NCBI RefSeq assembly: GCF_009363795.1
Contig: NZ_CP045420.1
Location: 2,957,001 to 3,021,000 of the forward strand
Direction: 5' to 3'
Length of the DNA: 64,000 nucleotides
Source: Palleronia sp. THAF1
GTDB lineage: Bacteria; Pseudomonadota; Alphaproteobacteria; Rhodobacterales; Rhodobacteraceae
This document shows, in pieces, positions 1 to 8,463 of this stretch. The position numbers and the translations under genes are program-made. A model generated the notes under the pieces. It did no database searches and had not been told where the DNA came from. It was given only the letters and a program-made list of their open reading frames with translations. Within the stretch, counting starts at the first letter, position 1. Each line of letters starts with the position of its first letter.

Positions 1-562
1 GAACTTCCCCGACACCGTGCCCGTCCACCGCGAGCCGCTGTATACCAACCGCCGAGACCTGCTGCCCAAGTTCGCCACCTACGACGACCGCCGCTCGTGG
101 CGCTTGCCGGTCAAGTTCGGCTCTATCCAGGAACAGGACTTCAGCCAGGACTTCCCGATGGTCCTCACCTCGGGCCGTCTGGTGGAATACGAAGGCGGCG
201 GCGACGAGACCCGCTCGAACAAGTGGCTGGCCGAGTTCCAGCAGGAAATGTTCGCAGAGGTGAACCCCCGGGACGCCGCGCTGCAGGGCATCACCGACGG
301 TGACATGATCTGGGTCGAAACCCCCGCCGGTCGGGTGCGCGTCGCCGCGATGGTCACGCCGCGCATCGGCGTCGGTACGGTGTTCATGCCGTTCCACTTC
401 GCGGGCTTCTTCCAGGGCGAAGACCTGACAGACCGCTACCCGCAGGGCACCGCGCCCGTCGTGGCGGGCGAGGCCGCGAACACTGCCTGGACCTACGGCT
501 ACGACGTCGTGACCCAGATGCAGGAAACCAAGGCCACCCTCTGCCGCATCGCGCAGGCGTAA
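1..562 (+). CDS. Formate dehydrogenase alpha subunit, C-terminal part (5'-truncated by window)
   Basis: The reading frame is open from base 2 and ends at 562, giving the last 186 residues of a molybdopterin oxidoreductase. The visible part matches the molybdopterin-dinucleotide binding domain: the segment PMVLTSGRLVEYEGGGDETR, then NPRDAALQGITDGD and VETPAGRV, is the usual cofactor-cradling C-terminal fold of formate dehydrogenase catalytic chains. The next two genes are the iron-sulfur and cytochrome b subunits, so this is the catalytic subunit of a membrane-bound FDH3/FDH-N-like enzyme that oxidises formate to CO2 and passes electrons to the quinone pool. The Fe4S4 site, the Sec/Cys ligand and any Tat signal lie upstream of the window. 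The beta-subunit start follows after 13 nt with an AAGGAG ribosome site that overlaps this gene's stop codon. Confidence 0.93.
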   Translation, partial: NFPDTVPVHREPLYTNRRDLLPKFATYDDRRSWRLPVKFGSIQEQDFSQDFPMVLTSGRLVEYEGGGDETRSNKWLAEFQQEMFAEVNPRDAALQGITDGDMIWVETPAGRVRVAAMVTPRIGVGTVFMPFHFAGFFQGEDLTDRYPQGTAPVVAGEAANTAWTYGYDVVTQMQETKATLCRIAQA

Positions 563-575
563 GGAGTAACCAGTT

Positions 576-1169
576 ATGGCAAGAGTAAAATTCCTCTGCG
601 ACACGGATCGCTGTATCGAATGCAACGCCTGCGCGACATCGTGCAAGAACGAGCATGAAGTCCCGTGGGGCATGGTTCGCCGCCGCGTCGTGACGATCAA
701 CGACGGTGAACCGGGCGAGAAATCCATCGCGATTTCCTGCATGCACTGCACCGATGCGCCTTGCGTCGCGGTGTGCCCCGTCTCGACCCTGTATCAAACC
801 GATCTGGGCGTCGTCCTGCATGACAAGGACACCTGCATCGGCTGCGGCTACTGCTTCTACGCCTGCCCGTTCGGCGCACCGCAGTTTCCCCGTGCCACCC
901 TGTTCGGCTCACGCGGCACGATGGACAAATGCACCTATTGCGCCGGTGGCCCGGAAGAGAACGGCTCGGAAGCCGAGTTCCAGAAATATGGACGTAACCG
1001 ACTGGCCGAGGGCAAGCTGCCCATCTGTGCCGAAGTCTGCTCGACCCGCGCACTTCTGGCCGGTGACGGAGAGGTCATCGGTGAAATCTACCGCGAGCGT
1101 GTGCTGACCCGCGGCTTCGGCTCCGGCGCTTGGGGCTGGAAAACGGCCTACTACCCAGAGGAGGCATAA
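576..1169 (+). CDS. Formate dehydrogenase beta subunit, four-cluster ferredoxin protein
   Basis: 197 residues. The protein carries the cysteine pattern of a 4x[4Fe-4S] electron-transfer subunit: C13/C16/C19/C23, C55/C58/C63/C67, C87/C90/C93/C97 and C119/C122/C151/C155. It passes electrons from the molybdenum subunit upstream to the cytochrome b subunit downstream. There is no C-terminal membrane anchor like that of E. coli FdnH, which fits the shorter FDH3-type beta chain of alphaproteobacteria. The ATG at 576 follows AAGGAG at 561-566. The gamma-subunit start is only 3 nt beyond the stop, so the three genes form one operon. Confidence 0.95.
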   Translation: MARVKFLCDTDRCIECNACATSCKNEHEVPWGMVRRRVVTINDGEPGEKSIAISCMHCTDAPCVAVCPVSTLYQTDLGVVLHDKDTCIGCGYCFYACPFGAPQFPRATLFGSRGTMDKCTYCAGGPEENGSEAEFQKYGRNRLAEGKLPICAEVCSTRALLAGDGEVIGEIYRERVLTRGFGSGAWGWKTAYYPEEA

Positions 1170-1172
1170 GAC

Positions 1173-2450
1173 ATGACGATGATGCACGCCTCCGACACGG
1201 ACATGGGTGCCCCTAACAAGGCAACGCCGGATAGCGGACACGGCCACCAGCCCCCGCACCAGACTTTCTGGCGCATCGTCGGCGCGATCTTCGCGCTGAT
1301 CTTCGCGCTACTGCTGGTCATTCAGGTCTTCGAGATCTTCGACGGCGACAACCAGACCGTCCCCGAAGTCCGTTGGGGCACGCCGCCCATATCTGACGTG
1401 CAGACCGGCCTGTCTGGCGTGCAAACCGAAGACATCCTGCGCGACCGTGCCACGCTACAGGCCGACCGTCAGGAATTCGGGCCGTCTCCCGATGCGCCCC
1501 GCACATTCCAGGTCGGCCCGGAGGTTCAGCTGCAAACCGAAGAGATCGAAAACACCTCGCCCTTCCTGACCAACAGCTGGGCCAATCCCGGCGAGGGTGA
1601 GACCGCCATGGTGCGCGGCACCGACCGTGTCGAAGGCGTGTCGTCCCTGCCCTACAACGGCGCGGAAATCTTCGAGCGTCCCTTCGCTCGCGATTGGCGT
1701 CTGGGCCTTGCCGATTTCTCCACCCACTTAGGCGCTCTCGCCATCCTTGGCTTCGCCTTCCTGCTGTCCTTCTTCCTGGCCGTCCGGGGTCGCGTCCCGA
1801 TCGCTTCGGGTCGCTCCAGCAAGCCCCGCGTCAAGCGCTTCGGCCTGCTGGAACGCGCAACGCACTGGATGACCTCTGCATCGTTCCTGATGCTGGCGCT
1901 GACGGGCATCGTGATCGCCTACGGCGACACCCTGATCCTGCCCTTCGGCGGCGATATCCTTGGCCAAGCCGGTTGGCTGGCGACGTGGGGCCACATGATG
2001 TTCTTCCCGTCCTTCGCCATCGGCGTCGTGCTGATGTTCATCATGTGGGTTGGTCGCAACCTGCCCGACCGCTATGACGCCAACTGGCTGAAGAAAGCGG
2101 GCGGCATGTTGTCTGACACCACCCACCCGTCCGCCAAGAAATTTAACGCCGGGCAAAAGCTGATCTTCTGGTCTGTCATCCTCGGCGGCGGTGCGCTTAT
2201 CGCGACTGGAATCGTGCTGATGTTCCCCTTCGTTCTGGGCATCAATGTCACCAGCTGGGCCATGCTGGCCCACGCGATCATTGCGGTTCTCATGATCGCG
2301 GTTATCCTTGGTCACATCTACATCGGCTCGGTCGGCATGGAAGGCGCGTTCGCCGCAATGTGGTCCGGCAAGGTCGATCGCAACTGGGCCGCCGAGCACC
2401 ATGACGTGTGGCTCGCGGAAATGGAGCAAGGCAAGGAGACGCGCCAATGA
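1173..2450 (+). CDS. Formate dehydrogenase gamma subunit, cytochrome b membrane anchor
   Basis: 425 residues. A transmembrane helix near residues 35-52 is followed by about 120 hydrophilic residues, probably periplasmic. A second hydrophobic helix near 190-210 leads into a cytochrome b561-like four-helix region that starts at the basic segment before ERATHWMTSAS. Histidines in ERATHW, TWGHMMF, LAHAII and ILGHIY are the likely haem ligands. The role is to anchor the enzyme and pass electrons to quinone. The long extra N-terminal segment is normal for the FDH3 gamma family but absent from short FdnI-type subunits. The stop overlaps the start of the next small gene (ATGA at 2447-2450). Confidence 0.92.
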   Translation: MTMMHASDTDMGAPNKATPDSGHGHQPPHQTFWRIVGAIFALIFALLLVIQVFEIFDGDNQTVPEVRWGTPPISDVQTGLSGVQTEDILRDRATLQADRQEFGPSPDAPRTFQVGPEVQLQTEEIENTSPFLTNSWANPGEGETAMVRGTDRVEGVSSLPYNGAEIFERPFARDWRLGLADFSTHLGALAILGFAFLLSFFLAVRGRVPIASGRSSKPRVKRFGLLERATHWMTSASFLMLALTGIVIAYGDTLILPFGGDILGQAGWLATWGHMMFFPSFAIGVVLMFIMWVGRNLPDRYDANWLKKAGGMLSDTTHPSAKKFNAGQKLIFWSVILGGGALIATGIVLMFPFVLGINVTSWAMLAHAIIAVLMIAVILGHIYIGSVGMEGAFAAMWSGKVDRNWAAEHHDVWLAEMEQGKETRQ

Positions 2451-2617
2451 TCGGGTTTCTCGCAGGCGTCGTTACCGCCGCCGTCCTGTCGGTCGTGATG
2501 CTGGTGGGCATGCAGACGCTCTATGTGCCAACGGAAATGCTCTACTCCGGCCCCAACCTGCAACTGAACGACCACCTGATCGAACAGACAGTCGGTGGTG
2601 GGACAGAAAGCGATTGA
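2447..2617 (+). CDS. 56-residue single-span membrane protein of the formate dehydrogenase operon
   Basis: The ATG at 2447 overlaps the gamma-subunit stop as ATGA, and GGAGA lies about 10 nt upstream, so translation is probably coupled. The product has one strongly hydrophobic segment (residues 2-24, beginning MIGFLAGVVTAAV) and a polar C-terminal tail ending GGGTESD. I do not recognise the family. Its position suggests an accessory or stabilising peptide of the formate dehydrogenase membrane complex, comparable in style to the small subunits of other respiratory enzymes. This is inference from position, size and topology only. The stop overlaps the putative TTG start of the next gene. Confidence 0.65.
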   Translation: MIGFLAGVVTAAVLSVVMLVGMQTLYVPTEMLYSGPNLQLNDHLIEQTVGGGTESD

Positions 2618-3252
2618 GCGAGCCGCTTGAAATACACCTTCTGAACGCGACCGGCCGTCTTCGGCCGGTCGTGTCGTTTCTGCACTCACGCATCCGCGCC
2701 GCGGTCGAAGAAACCGCCCGCCACCTGCCGCTTGGCCCGCTGGATGTGGTGGTCGAAGCTGGCCCCCGGGTCATTCCCGAAAAAGGCGCGGTCGGCTACA
2801 CGCCCCATGCCAACGCCATCTTCGTGACCGTCGACCCCGACAATCCCGCGCTGGTCGCGGACGAGAACCGCGCCTTCGAAAGGATGATCGCGCATGAGCT
2901 GCACCACGCCGTGCGCTGGACCGGCCCCGGTTACGGCACGCATCTGGGCGAGGGGCTGATCTCTGAAGGTCTCGCCTGCCGATTCGTCCGCGAAGTCTAC
3001 GGCCCACCGTTCGAGCCTTGGGAAAAGGCGTTCCACCCTTTCGATCTTGCGCCACATCGCGATGCCGCACTCGAACGATGGGACAAGGCCTACAACCACC
3101 CGCGCTGGTTCATGGGCACCGGGGACCTGCCACGCTGGCTCGGCTACTCACTGGGCACCGACCTTGTCGAGCGCCACCTTGCCGACCACCCCCACGACAG
3201 CGCGACCGGCCTTGTCCACGCCGACGCGGACCGCTTCAGACCATCCGCTTGA
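2614..3252 (+). CDS. Putative zinc metalloprotease, DUF2268-like
   Basis: 212 residues from a TTG at 2614. That start overlaps the stop of the 56-residue gene, and the frame upstream of it has no homologous character. A gluzincin-type site is visible: H94-E95-L-H-H98 followed about 20 residues later by E118 in LGEGLISEGLA. This matches the HExxH...E arrangement of DUF2268-type putative Zn-dependent proteases. No signal peptide or membrane helix is seen, so it is probably cytoplasmic. It is the last gene of the formate dehydrogenase run and meets the reverse-strand crotonase gene tail to tail with a 17-nt overlap. The substrate is unknown; protease activity is inferred from the motif alone. 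The TTG start is the least certain point. Confidence 0.7.
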   Translation: MSEPLEIHLLNATGRLRPVVSFLHSRIRAAVEETARHLPLGPLDVVVEAGPRVIPEKGAVGYTPHANAIFVTVDPDNPALVADENRAFERMIAHELHHAVRWTGPGYGTHLGEGLISEGLACRFVREVYGPPFEPWEKAFHPFDLAPHRDAALERWDKAYNHPRWFMGTGDLPRWLGYSLGTDLVERHLADHPHDSATGLVHADADRFRPSA

Positions 3253-3832
3253 TCGCCGCCGCGTGCCCGTCCTTGGCGGCCAAAGCGGCCTCTGACACCT
3301 CCGCCACCGCGCCGTCCAGATCATCGACGATCCGATCCACCAGCCCCATCGCCAGCGCCTCTTCAGCCCCGATCTTCACGGCGCCCATCAGGATCAGCTT
3401 CGCGCGTGCAGGCCCGACCAACGCCACAAGCCGCCCCGGATCGTCAGGCTGCGGCAGATAGCCCAGCTTCATCACCGGGTAGAAGAACCGCGCGCCCGGC
3501 ACGGCGATCCGCAGGTCGCAGGCCAGCATCATCCCCATCGCACCGCCCGCACAAGGCCCGTTCAACGCGGCTATCGTCAGCCCGGCGAATCCCGCCACCG
3601 CGTCCGACACCTCTTTCCAAAGCGGCGAAACGGCCAGCCCCGCCCTTGCCGCCTCCAGATCCGCCCCGGCGGAAAAGACGGACCCCGCGCCGGTCAGAAC
3701 CAACACCCGCGCATCGCAGGCCGCCGCGTCGCGCACCGCTTCCAGCATCTCCGCCGTCAGCGCGTTGGCCTTGGCCGAGCGGTCCAGCACCACGCGCCGC
3801 AGCGCACCGTCGTCTTCGATCCGCACCGTCAT
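3236..3832 (-). CDS. Enoyl-CoA hydratase/isomerase (crotonase) family protein, short and lacking catalytic glutamates
   Basis: 198 residues, against about 255-260 for typical crotonases. The CoA-binding and oxyanion features are present: FSAGADLE near residues 53-60 and NGPCAGGAMGMMLACDLRI near 91-109. By eye, the position of the first catalytic Glu of hydratases (the PE before the LG motif) is P119-V120 and the second (in the AMEM segment) is K145. Water addition to enoyl-CoA is therefore doubtful, and an isomerase, a hydrolase or another crotonase reaction is more likely. The C-terminal trimerisation helices are also shortened. It lies 49 nt downstream of the reverse-strand SDR gene and may share its transcript. 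Confidence 0.8.
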   Translation of the reverse strand: MTVRIEDDGALRRVVLDRSAKANALTAEMLEAVRDAAACDARVLVLTGAGSVFSAGADLEAARAGLAVSPLWKEVSDAVAGFAGLTIAALNGPCAGGAMGMMLACDLRIAVPGARFFYPVMKLGYLPQPDDPGRLVALVGPARAKLILMGAVKIGAEEALAMGLVDRIVDDLDGAVAEVSEAALAAKDGHAAAIKRMV

Positions 3833-3881
3833 GGCTCTTTGCTCTCCGAACTACCCAAGACCAACCACGCAAAACACGCCA

Positions 3882-4640
3882 TCAGTCGATCAGACCCACC
3901 GCCCGGCGCACATCCTCGTCCCGCAGGCGCACTTCCTGCCCGCCAAGACTGTCCCCGGCAGGTCCAGCCATCCACACCAAGGCGCGGCCGACCCACTCCG
4001 GCGGGATGTGATCGTCCCAGTCCAACTGGCTAACCGGGTTCACGCCCGACGCCTTGATCTCGCGCTGCATCTCTGTCGCCACGGTGCCCGGCGACAGGCC
4101 CATCACCCGCACGCCCCTGTCGCGCAGTTCCAGATCGGCAGCCTCTGTCAGCATCTTCGCGCCCGCCTTCGACGTGCAATAGGCCGACCATCCCTCCAAC
4201 GCGTTGTGCGCCGCACCCGAGGATATGGTGATGATCCTCCCCGATCCCTGCGCCTCCATCACCGGGGCGGCAGCGCGGATGCCGTGGAAGACACCTTTGA
4301 CGTTGATATCGATGGTCTGTCCCCAGGCGTCCGGGTCGGCTTCGGACAGGCGTGCGATGGGCTGGATCACGCCCGCGTTGTTCACCACGACATCCAAGCG
4401 CCCGAAGGTGTCCACCGCCGCCTCCACGGCCTGGCTGACCTCCCAGAACCGAGAGATGTCACAGGGCACCGCAAGCGCCTGATCCGGCCCCAGATCGCCG
4501 GCAATCTCTGCGATATCCCCGCGAGAGCGCGCCAGCAGCACGACTCGCGCGCCTTCTGCCGCGAAAGCCCGTACTGCCGCTTCTCCGATTCCACGGCTTG
4601 CTCCGGTGACCAGCACCACCTTGTCGTCCATCGTGCCCAT
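3882..4640 (-). CDS. SDR family NAD(P)-dependent oxidoreductase
   Basis: 252 residues, a standard classical short-chain dehydrogenase. Visible motifs are the nucleotide-binding TGASRGIG (residues 12-19), NNAG (87-90), the catalytic serine in ISSGA (about 140) and Y154-C-T-S-K158. The segment AEGARVVLLARSR suggests NADP preference through the arginines after beta-2. The substrate cannot be read from the sequence. The ATG at 4640 is preceded by GAAGGA about 9 nt upstream. It probably heads a two-gene reverse-strand unit with the crotonase-like gene, so a small acyl or keto substrate is conceivable, but this is not shown. Confidence 0.88.
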   Translation of the reverse strand: MGTMDDKVVLVTGASRGIGEAAVRAFAAEGARVVLLARSRGDIAEIAGDLGPDQALAVPCDISRFWEVSQAVEAAVDTFGRLDVVVNNAGVIQPIARLSEADPDAWGQTIDINVKGVFHGIRAAAPVMEAQGSGRIITISSGAAHNALEGWSAYCTSKAGAKMLTEAADLELRDRGVRVMGLSPGTVATEMQREIKASGVNPVSQLDWDDHIPPEWVGRALVWMAGPAGDSLGGQEVRLRDEDVRRAVGLID

Positions 4641-4767
4641 GTCGTGCGTCCTTCAATCAGTCACCTTGCCGCGAGCCTAGGGCGATGTGCCGCCCTGTCC
4701 ATCGCTTCTTGCTTGACGCGCGCGCAGCAAGCGCCACCCTTTGCGCTCTGTCTCGAAAGGATGATCC

Positions 4768-6114
4768 ATGATCCGCCTAGCCCCCGTCGCCGCTGCCGTG
4801 TGGCTTGCATCCAGCCCCCTCGCCATCGCGCAGGTAGCTCCGGATGCACTGTGGTCCGCCTGGCAACAGGGCGCCGGGTTCGTCAGCGCCACCGGCACCG
4901 CTGAACCCGACGGCGATGCTTTGGTTGTCGAAGGCCCGCGCATCAATATCGGCGCCTTGCGGCTGGAGGCCGGCAGCCTGCGGCTGGTGCCCGATGGCGA
5001 CGCGACGGTGATCGACCTGCCCGACACCTTCACCATGACGCAGGGCGACATCAGCGCCGATGTCTCTGCCGCCGATCTGACCTTGCGCGCAGCGGGTGAT
5101 CCAACGAATCCAACCTATACGCTGATCGCGCCGCAGATGGACGCGGCCCTCAGCGGACAAAGCCTGACCGCCGATCTGATCGCCACCGCCGTCGATGCGA
5201 CCATCGCCCCCGACGCAACGCAAGCCAACATCGACCGCCTGGCCATCACCAGCGAGACCGCCGGTTTCAGCGCCAGCCGCGATGGCGTCGACCTGCTGAT
5301 CGACGGCCCGCTCGACGCGCTCACGGCCCTTGCCGCCGGTGAAGCCGGGTCCGACGTGGCGATCACGCTGAACGCTAGCGAAACCGCGCAGACAAGCACG
5401 CTGCCCGATGGGCGCGGCACGTTGCGCACGGTCACTGGCCCGTCGGAGGAGGCCGCCAGCGCGTCGGACGGCACCGTATCCCTGTCGCAAAGCGTCTCGG
5501 CCATTGACCTGTCGCTCGACACAGCTGCCCTGCCGATCGAAGCCGCAACCTTCGCCATAGATACCGCCACCTGGTCCGTCACCGGCCCTGCCGCCACCCG
5601 GTCAGAGCCATCACCCATGGCGGTCGATCTTGCGCTGAACGGCATCACGGCCTCTGAAGACCTGTGGCAGCTCTTCGATCCCGCCGAAACGCTTAGCCGC
5701 GACCCCGCCGAACTGCGCCTTGCCTTCAGCGCTGACGTCACCCGCGACAGCGCATCCAGTTACACAGCGCAACGCGCCGCGCTGGAAACCTTGCGCCTGT
5801 CGGTCCTAGGCACCGAGCTGACCGGACAGGGCGCCGCCATCTTCAGCCGTCCCGACGCGCCCTACGGTCGCCCGGTCGGCACCTTCGCCTTCACCCTGAC
5901 CGGCGCGGTCGAGCTTCTGGATCGCCTGCAAGCACTTGGCACCCTGCCCGGCGGCCCGCTGATGGGCGCGCGCATGGGGCTGGGCTTCTTCACGCGTCCC
6001 GGATCGGAAGACGGCGAACTGACCAGCAGCGTCAAGATCGGCCCCGACGGCATCGTGACCGTGAACGAACAGCAGATTTACCAGATCCCCCTGCGTGCGG
6101 CACCGGGGCAATAG
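4768..6114 (+). CDS. DUF2125 domain-containing exported protein
   Basis: 448 residues with an N-terminal signal peptide (MIRLAPVAAAVWL, then a probable cleavage after SPLAIAQ near residue 22). The rest is rich in Ala, Asp and Thr and reads as repeated beta-strand segments of the LPDGDATVIDLPDTF kind. This matches my recollection of the alphaproteobacterial DUF2125 family, thought to be periplasmic or outer-membrane associated. A possible parallel with AsmA-like long beta-sheet proteins is only an impression. The ATG follows AAAGGATG at about 4757-4764. It is followed 56 nt later by the pmbA-like gene in the same direction. Function unknown. Confidence 0.75.
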   Translation: MIRLAPVAAAVWLASSPLAIAQVAPDALWSAWQQGAGFVSATGTAEPDGDALVVEGPRINIGALRLEAGSLRLVPDGDATVIDLPDTFTMTQGDISADVSAADLTLRAAGDPTNPTYTLIAPQMDAALSGQSLTADLIATAVDATIAPDATQANIDRLAITSETAGFSASRDGVDLLIDGPLDALTALAAGEAGSDVAITLNASETAQTSTLPDGRGTLRTVTGPSEEAASASDGTVSLSQSVSAIDLSLDTAALPIEAATFAIDTATWSVTGPAATRSEPSPMAVDLALNGITASEDLWQLFDPAETLSRDPAELRLAFSADVTRDSASSYTAQRAALETLRLSVLGTELTGQGAAIFSRPDAPYGRPVGTFAFTLTGAVELLDRLQALGTLPGGPLMGARMGLGFFTRPGSEDGELTSSVKIGPDGIVTVNEQQIYQIPLRAAPGQ

Positions 6115-6170
6115 GGCTTGGCCCCGCGCGGCTGGCCCCCTACATCAGGCAAGCCGCAAAAGGACGACCC

Positions 6171-7523
6171 ATGACCCAAGCCGCGACCCTATCCCAACTC
6201 TCCGCTGATCTCCTGGCAGCAGCGACACGCGCCGGGGCCGATGCCGCCGACGCCATCGCGGTCCGTGACGCATCGCTGTCGATCAACGTCCGCGCCGGAG
6301 CATTGGAAGATGCCGAGCGCAGCGAAGGAGTCGAGATCGGGTTGCGCGTCCTGATCGGTCAGCGACAGGCCTGCGTGTCGGCGTCCGACCTGACGCCCGC
6401 CACGATGCAGGACATGGCAGAGCGCGCCGTCGCCATGGCCCGCGAAGCCCCGGAAGACCCCGGCGCAGGCCTTGCCGATCCGTCACAACTCGCAACCGAC
6501 TTCGACGCCGCAGCCCTTGAGTTGGCCGACGATGCGGCGGAGCCGGACCCCGCGCATCTGGAACGGCTTGCGCTGGAAGCCGAGGCCGCCGCACTCGCGG
6601 TCAAAGGCGTCTCCCGAAGCCAAGGCGCTTCGGCCAGCTACGGCTGGCGCGACATGCACCTTGCCGCGACCAATGGCTTCTCCGCCGGCTATCGTCGCAC
6701 CGGATCCTCCATCTCTGCCGTCGCCATCTCGGGCGAGGGCACCAAGATGGAGCGTGAATACCACGGCGAAAGCCGCACCCACGCCGCCGATCTGCCCGCC
6801 GCCGCCGGAATCGGCACGCTTGCAGGCGAACGTGCCGTCGCCATGCAAGGCGCGCGGCAGGCCAAGACCGGTGCCTACCCCGTTCTGTATGACGAACGCA
6901 TCTCGTCCTCGTTGATCGGCCACCTGCTGATCGCCACCAACGGCAGCTCCATCGCGCGCGGCTCGTCCTGGGCGCGTGATTTGCTGGGCGAAGAGGTGTT
7001 GCCGACCGGCCTGTCGCTTACCGAAGACCCGCACCGCCCGCGCATCGCGGGCTCTCGCCCCTTCGACGCGGAAGGCCTTGCTACCCGACCGCGCGACATC
7101 GTGCGTGACGGTGTGCTGCAAGGCTGGACGCTGGACCTTGCCACCGCCCGCAAGCTGGGCCTGCAAAGCACGGCCAGCGCCGCGCGCGGCACCTCCGCCC
7201 CTCCGTCCCCATCGGTCACCAACGTCACCCTGACCCCCGGCACGCACACCCGCGACAACCTGATCGCGCAGATGGGCACCGGCCTGCTGGTCACCTCGAT
7301 GATCGGCTCGACCATCAACCCCAACACCGGCGACTACTCGCGCGGAGCCTCGGGGTTCTGGGTCGAGAACGGCCAGATCGCCTACCCGGTGAACGAAATT
7401 ACCATCGCCGGCAATCTGCGCGACATGCTGCGCCGCATCACGCCCGCCAACGACGCGCGCGACCACCTTTCGCGCCGCGTGCCGTCCTTGCTGGTCGAAG
7501 GCCTGACGCTTGCCGGCGCATGA
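6171..7523 (+). CDS. TldD/PmbA (TldE) family metalloprotease-like protein
   Basis: 450 residues, the usual length of the family. Characteristic segments include the N-terminal domain (RSEGVEIGLRVLIGQRQA), the central HLLIATNGSSIARGSSW, LSLTEDPHRP followed by SRPFDAEGLATRP, and the C-terminal GTGLLVTSMIGST with ASGFWVENGQIAYPVNEITIAGN. PmbA (TldE) pairs with TldD to form the heterodimeric protease known for microcin B17 maturation and antitoxin turnover. The HExxxH zinc motif of TldD is not seen, which fits the TldE-type partner. No tldD is in the window. The downstream phosphatase gene starts 14 nt before this gene ends. Confidence 0.88.
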   Translation: MTQAATLSQLSADLLAAATRAGADAADAIAVRDASLSINVRAGALEDAERSEGVEIGLRVLIGQRQACVSASDLTPATMQDMAERAVAMAREAPEDPGAGLADPSQLATDFDAAALELADDAAEPDPAHLERLALEAEAAALAVKGVSRSQGASASYGWRDMHLAATNGFSAGYRRTGSSISAVAISGEGTKMEREYHGESRTHAADLPAAAGIGTLAGERAVAMQGARQAKTGAYPVLYDERISSSLIGHLLIATNGSSIARGSSWARDLLGEEVLPTGLSLTEDPHRPRIAGSRPFDAEGLATRPRDIVRDGVLQGWTLDLATARKLGLQSTASAARGTSAPPSPSVTNVTLTPGTHTRDNLIAQMGTGLLVTSMIGSTINPNTGDYSRGASGFWVENGQIAYPVNEITIAGNLRDMLRRITPANDARDHLSRRVPSLLVEGLTLAGA

Positions 7524-8274
7524 CCTGGCCCTTCTGACCGATGCCGCAGAAATGGGAGGCAAGATCGCGCTGCAACACTGGCAGCGCGATCCCAAGGTCT
7601 GGACCAAGGACGACGACAGCCCCGTCTCGGCCGCCGACCTCGCGGTCGACGAAGCCATCCGCGACGCCCTGCTGGCCGAACGCTCCTACGCGTGGATGTC
7701 AGAGGAGACGCCCGACGACCTGTCGCGCCTGAATGCCCAACACTGCTTCATTCTCGACCCCATCGACGGCACGCGTGCCTTTCTGAAGGGCGAAGAAAGC
7801 TGGTCCGTCTCGCTTGCCGTCACGACTGGGCCAGATGTCACCGCCGCCGTCGTTCATCTGCCCGCGCGGGGCCTGACCTATACCGCCGACACCACCGGCG
7901 CCTGGCTGAACGGTGATCCGATCACCTGCGCGGACCTTGCGGAAACCCGAGGCGCCCGCGTCCTTGCCAACAAAGCGGTTTTCGATGCCAAACACTGGCG
8001 CACAGACCCCGGCTTCAAACGTATCTTCCGCCCGTCCATCGCCTACCGCATGGCCTGCGTCGCCCATCCCAAGGCCGACGCCATGCTGACCTTCCGAAAC
8101 GCTTGGGATTGGGACATCGCCGCCGGGACCCTGATCGCCCAAAGCGCCGGGGCCCGCGTGACCTCCCGCACAGGCGCGGCGTTGCGGTTCAACTCGGCCT
8201 CCCGCACCAATGACGGCGTCATCGCCGCGAACCCTACGCTGCACGCGGCAATCCTGGGCTGCGTTTCTAGCTAG
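7510..8274 (+). CDS. Inositol monophosphatase / CysQ-like phosphatase
   Basis: 254 residues. The Mg-dependent phosphatase signature is complete: DDDSPVSAADLAVDEAI, SEETPDD, DPIDGTRAFLKG (metal ligands Asp, Asp and the following GT) and AWDWDIAAG near the C-terminus. Members of this family act on inositol phosphates, 3'-phosphoadenosine 5'-phosphate or histidinol phosphate; the sequence does not decide which. I chose the TTG at 7510 because it keeps the whole first helix (LLTDAAEMGGKIAL). The first ATG, at about 7551, would cut into it. The 14-nt overlap with pmbA suggests translational coupling. Confidence 0.88.
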   Translation: MPAHDLALLTDAAEMGGKIALQHWQRDPKVWTKDDDSPVSAADLAVDEAIRDALLAERSYAWMSEETPDDLSRLNAQHCFILDPIDGTRAFLKGEESWSVSLAVTTGPDVTAAVVHLPARGLTYTADTTGAWLNGDPITCADLAETRGARVLANKAVFDAKHWRTDPGFKRIFRPSIAYRMACVAHPKADAMLTFRNAWDWDIAAGTLIAQSAGARVTSRTGAALRFNSASRTNDGVIAANPTLHAAILGCVSS

Positions 8275-8364
8275 CACTACCGCGCATGGGTATTGCCAGA
8301 TGCACCCCGATATCTGATTACAAAAGAGAAAAGCGGGCGCTACCCGAAGGATAAGTCACCCTTC

Positions 8365-8394
8365 TGGACAAAATCTCGTCACACTCCATATACT
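8365..8394 (+). promoter_or_regulatory. Candidate sigma-70 promoter of the RsbQ-like/HWE kinase operon
   Basis: In the 189-nt gap before the hydrolase gene, TGGACA (8365-8370) and TATACT (8389-8394) stand 18 nt apart. Each hexamer differs from the consensus by one base. The predicted start would lie about 60 nt upstream of the ATG at 8464. The surrounding 8320-8400 stretch is richer in A and T than the flanking genes. Confidence 0.5.
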
Positions 8395-8463
8395 AGCATC
8401 GCAGCAATCACACACCTTACGCAGGGAAGAACCTGCTCGATCCAAAACGGGAGCTGAGAGCCG

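Noticed and set aside
3765-4904. A 379-codon forward frame across the SDR gene
   Set aside because: It spans the start regions of three real genes and contains no recognisable domain; the reverse-strand SDR explains the base pattern.
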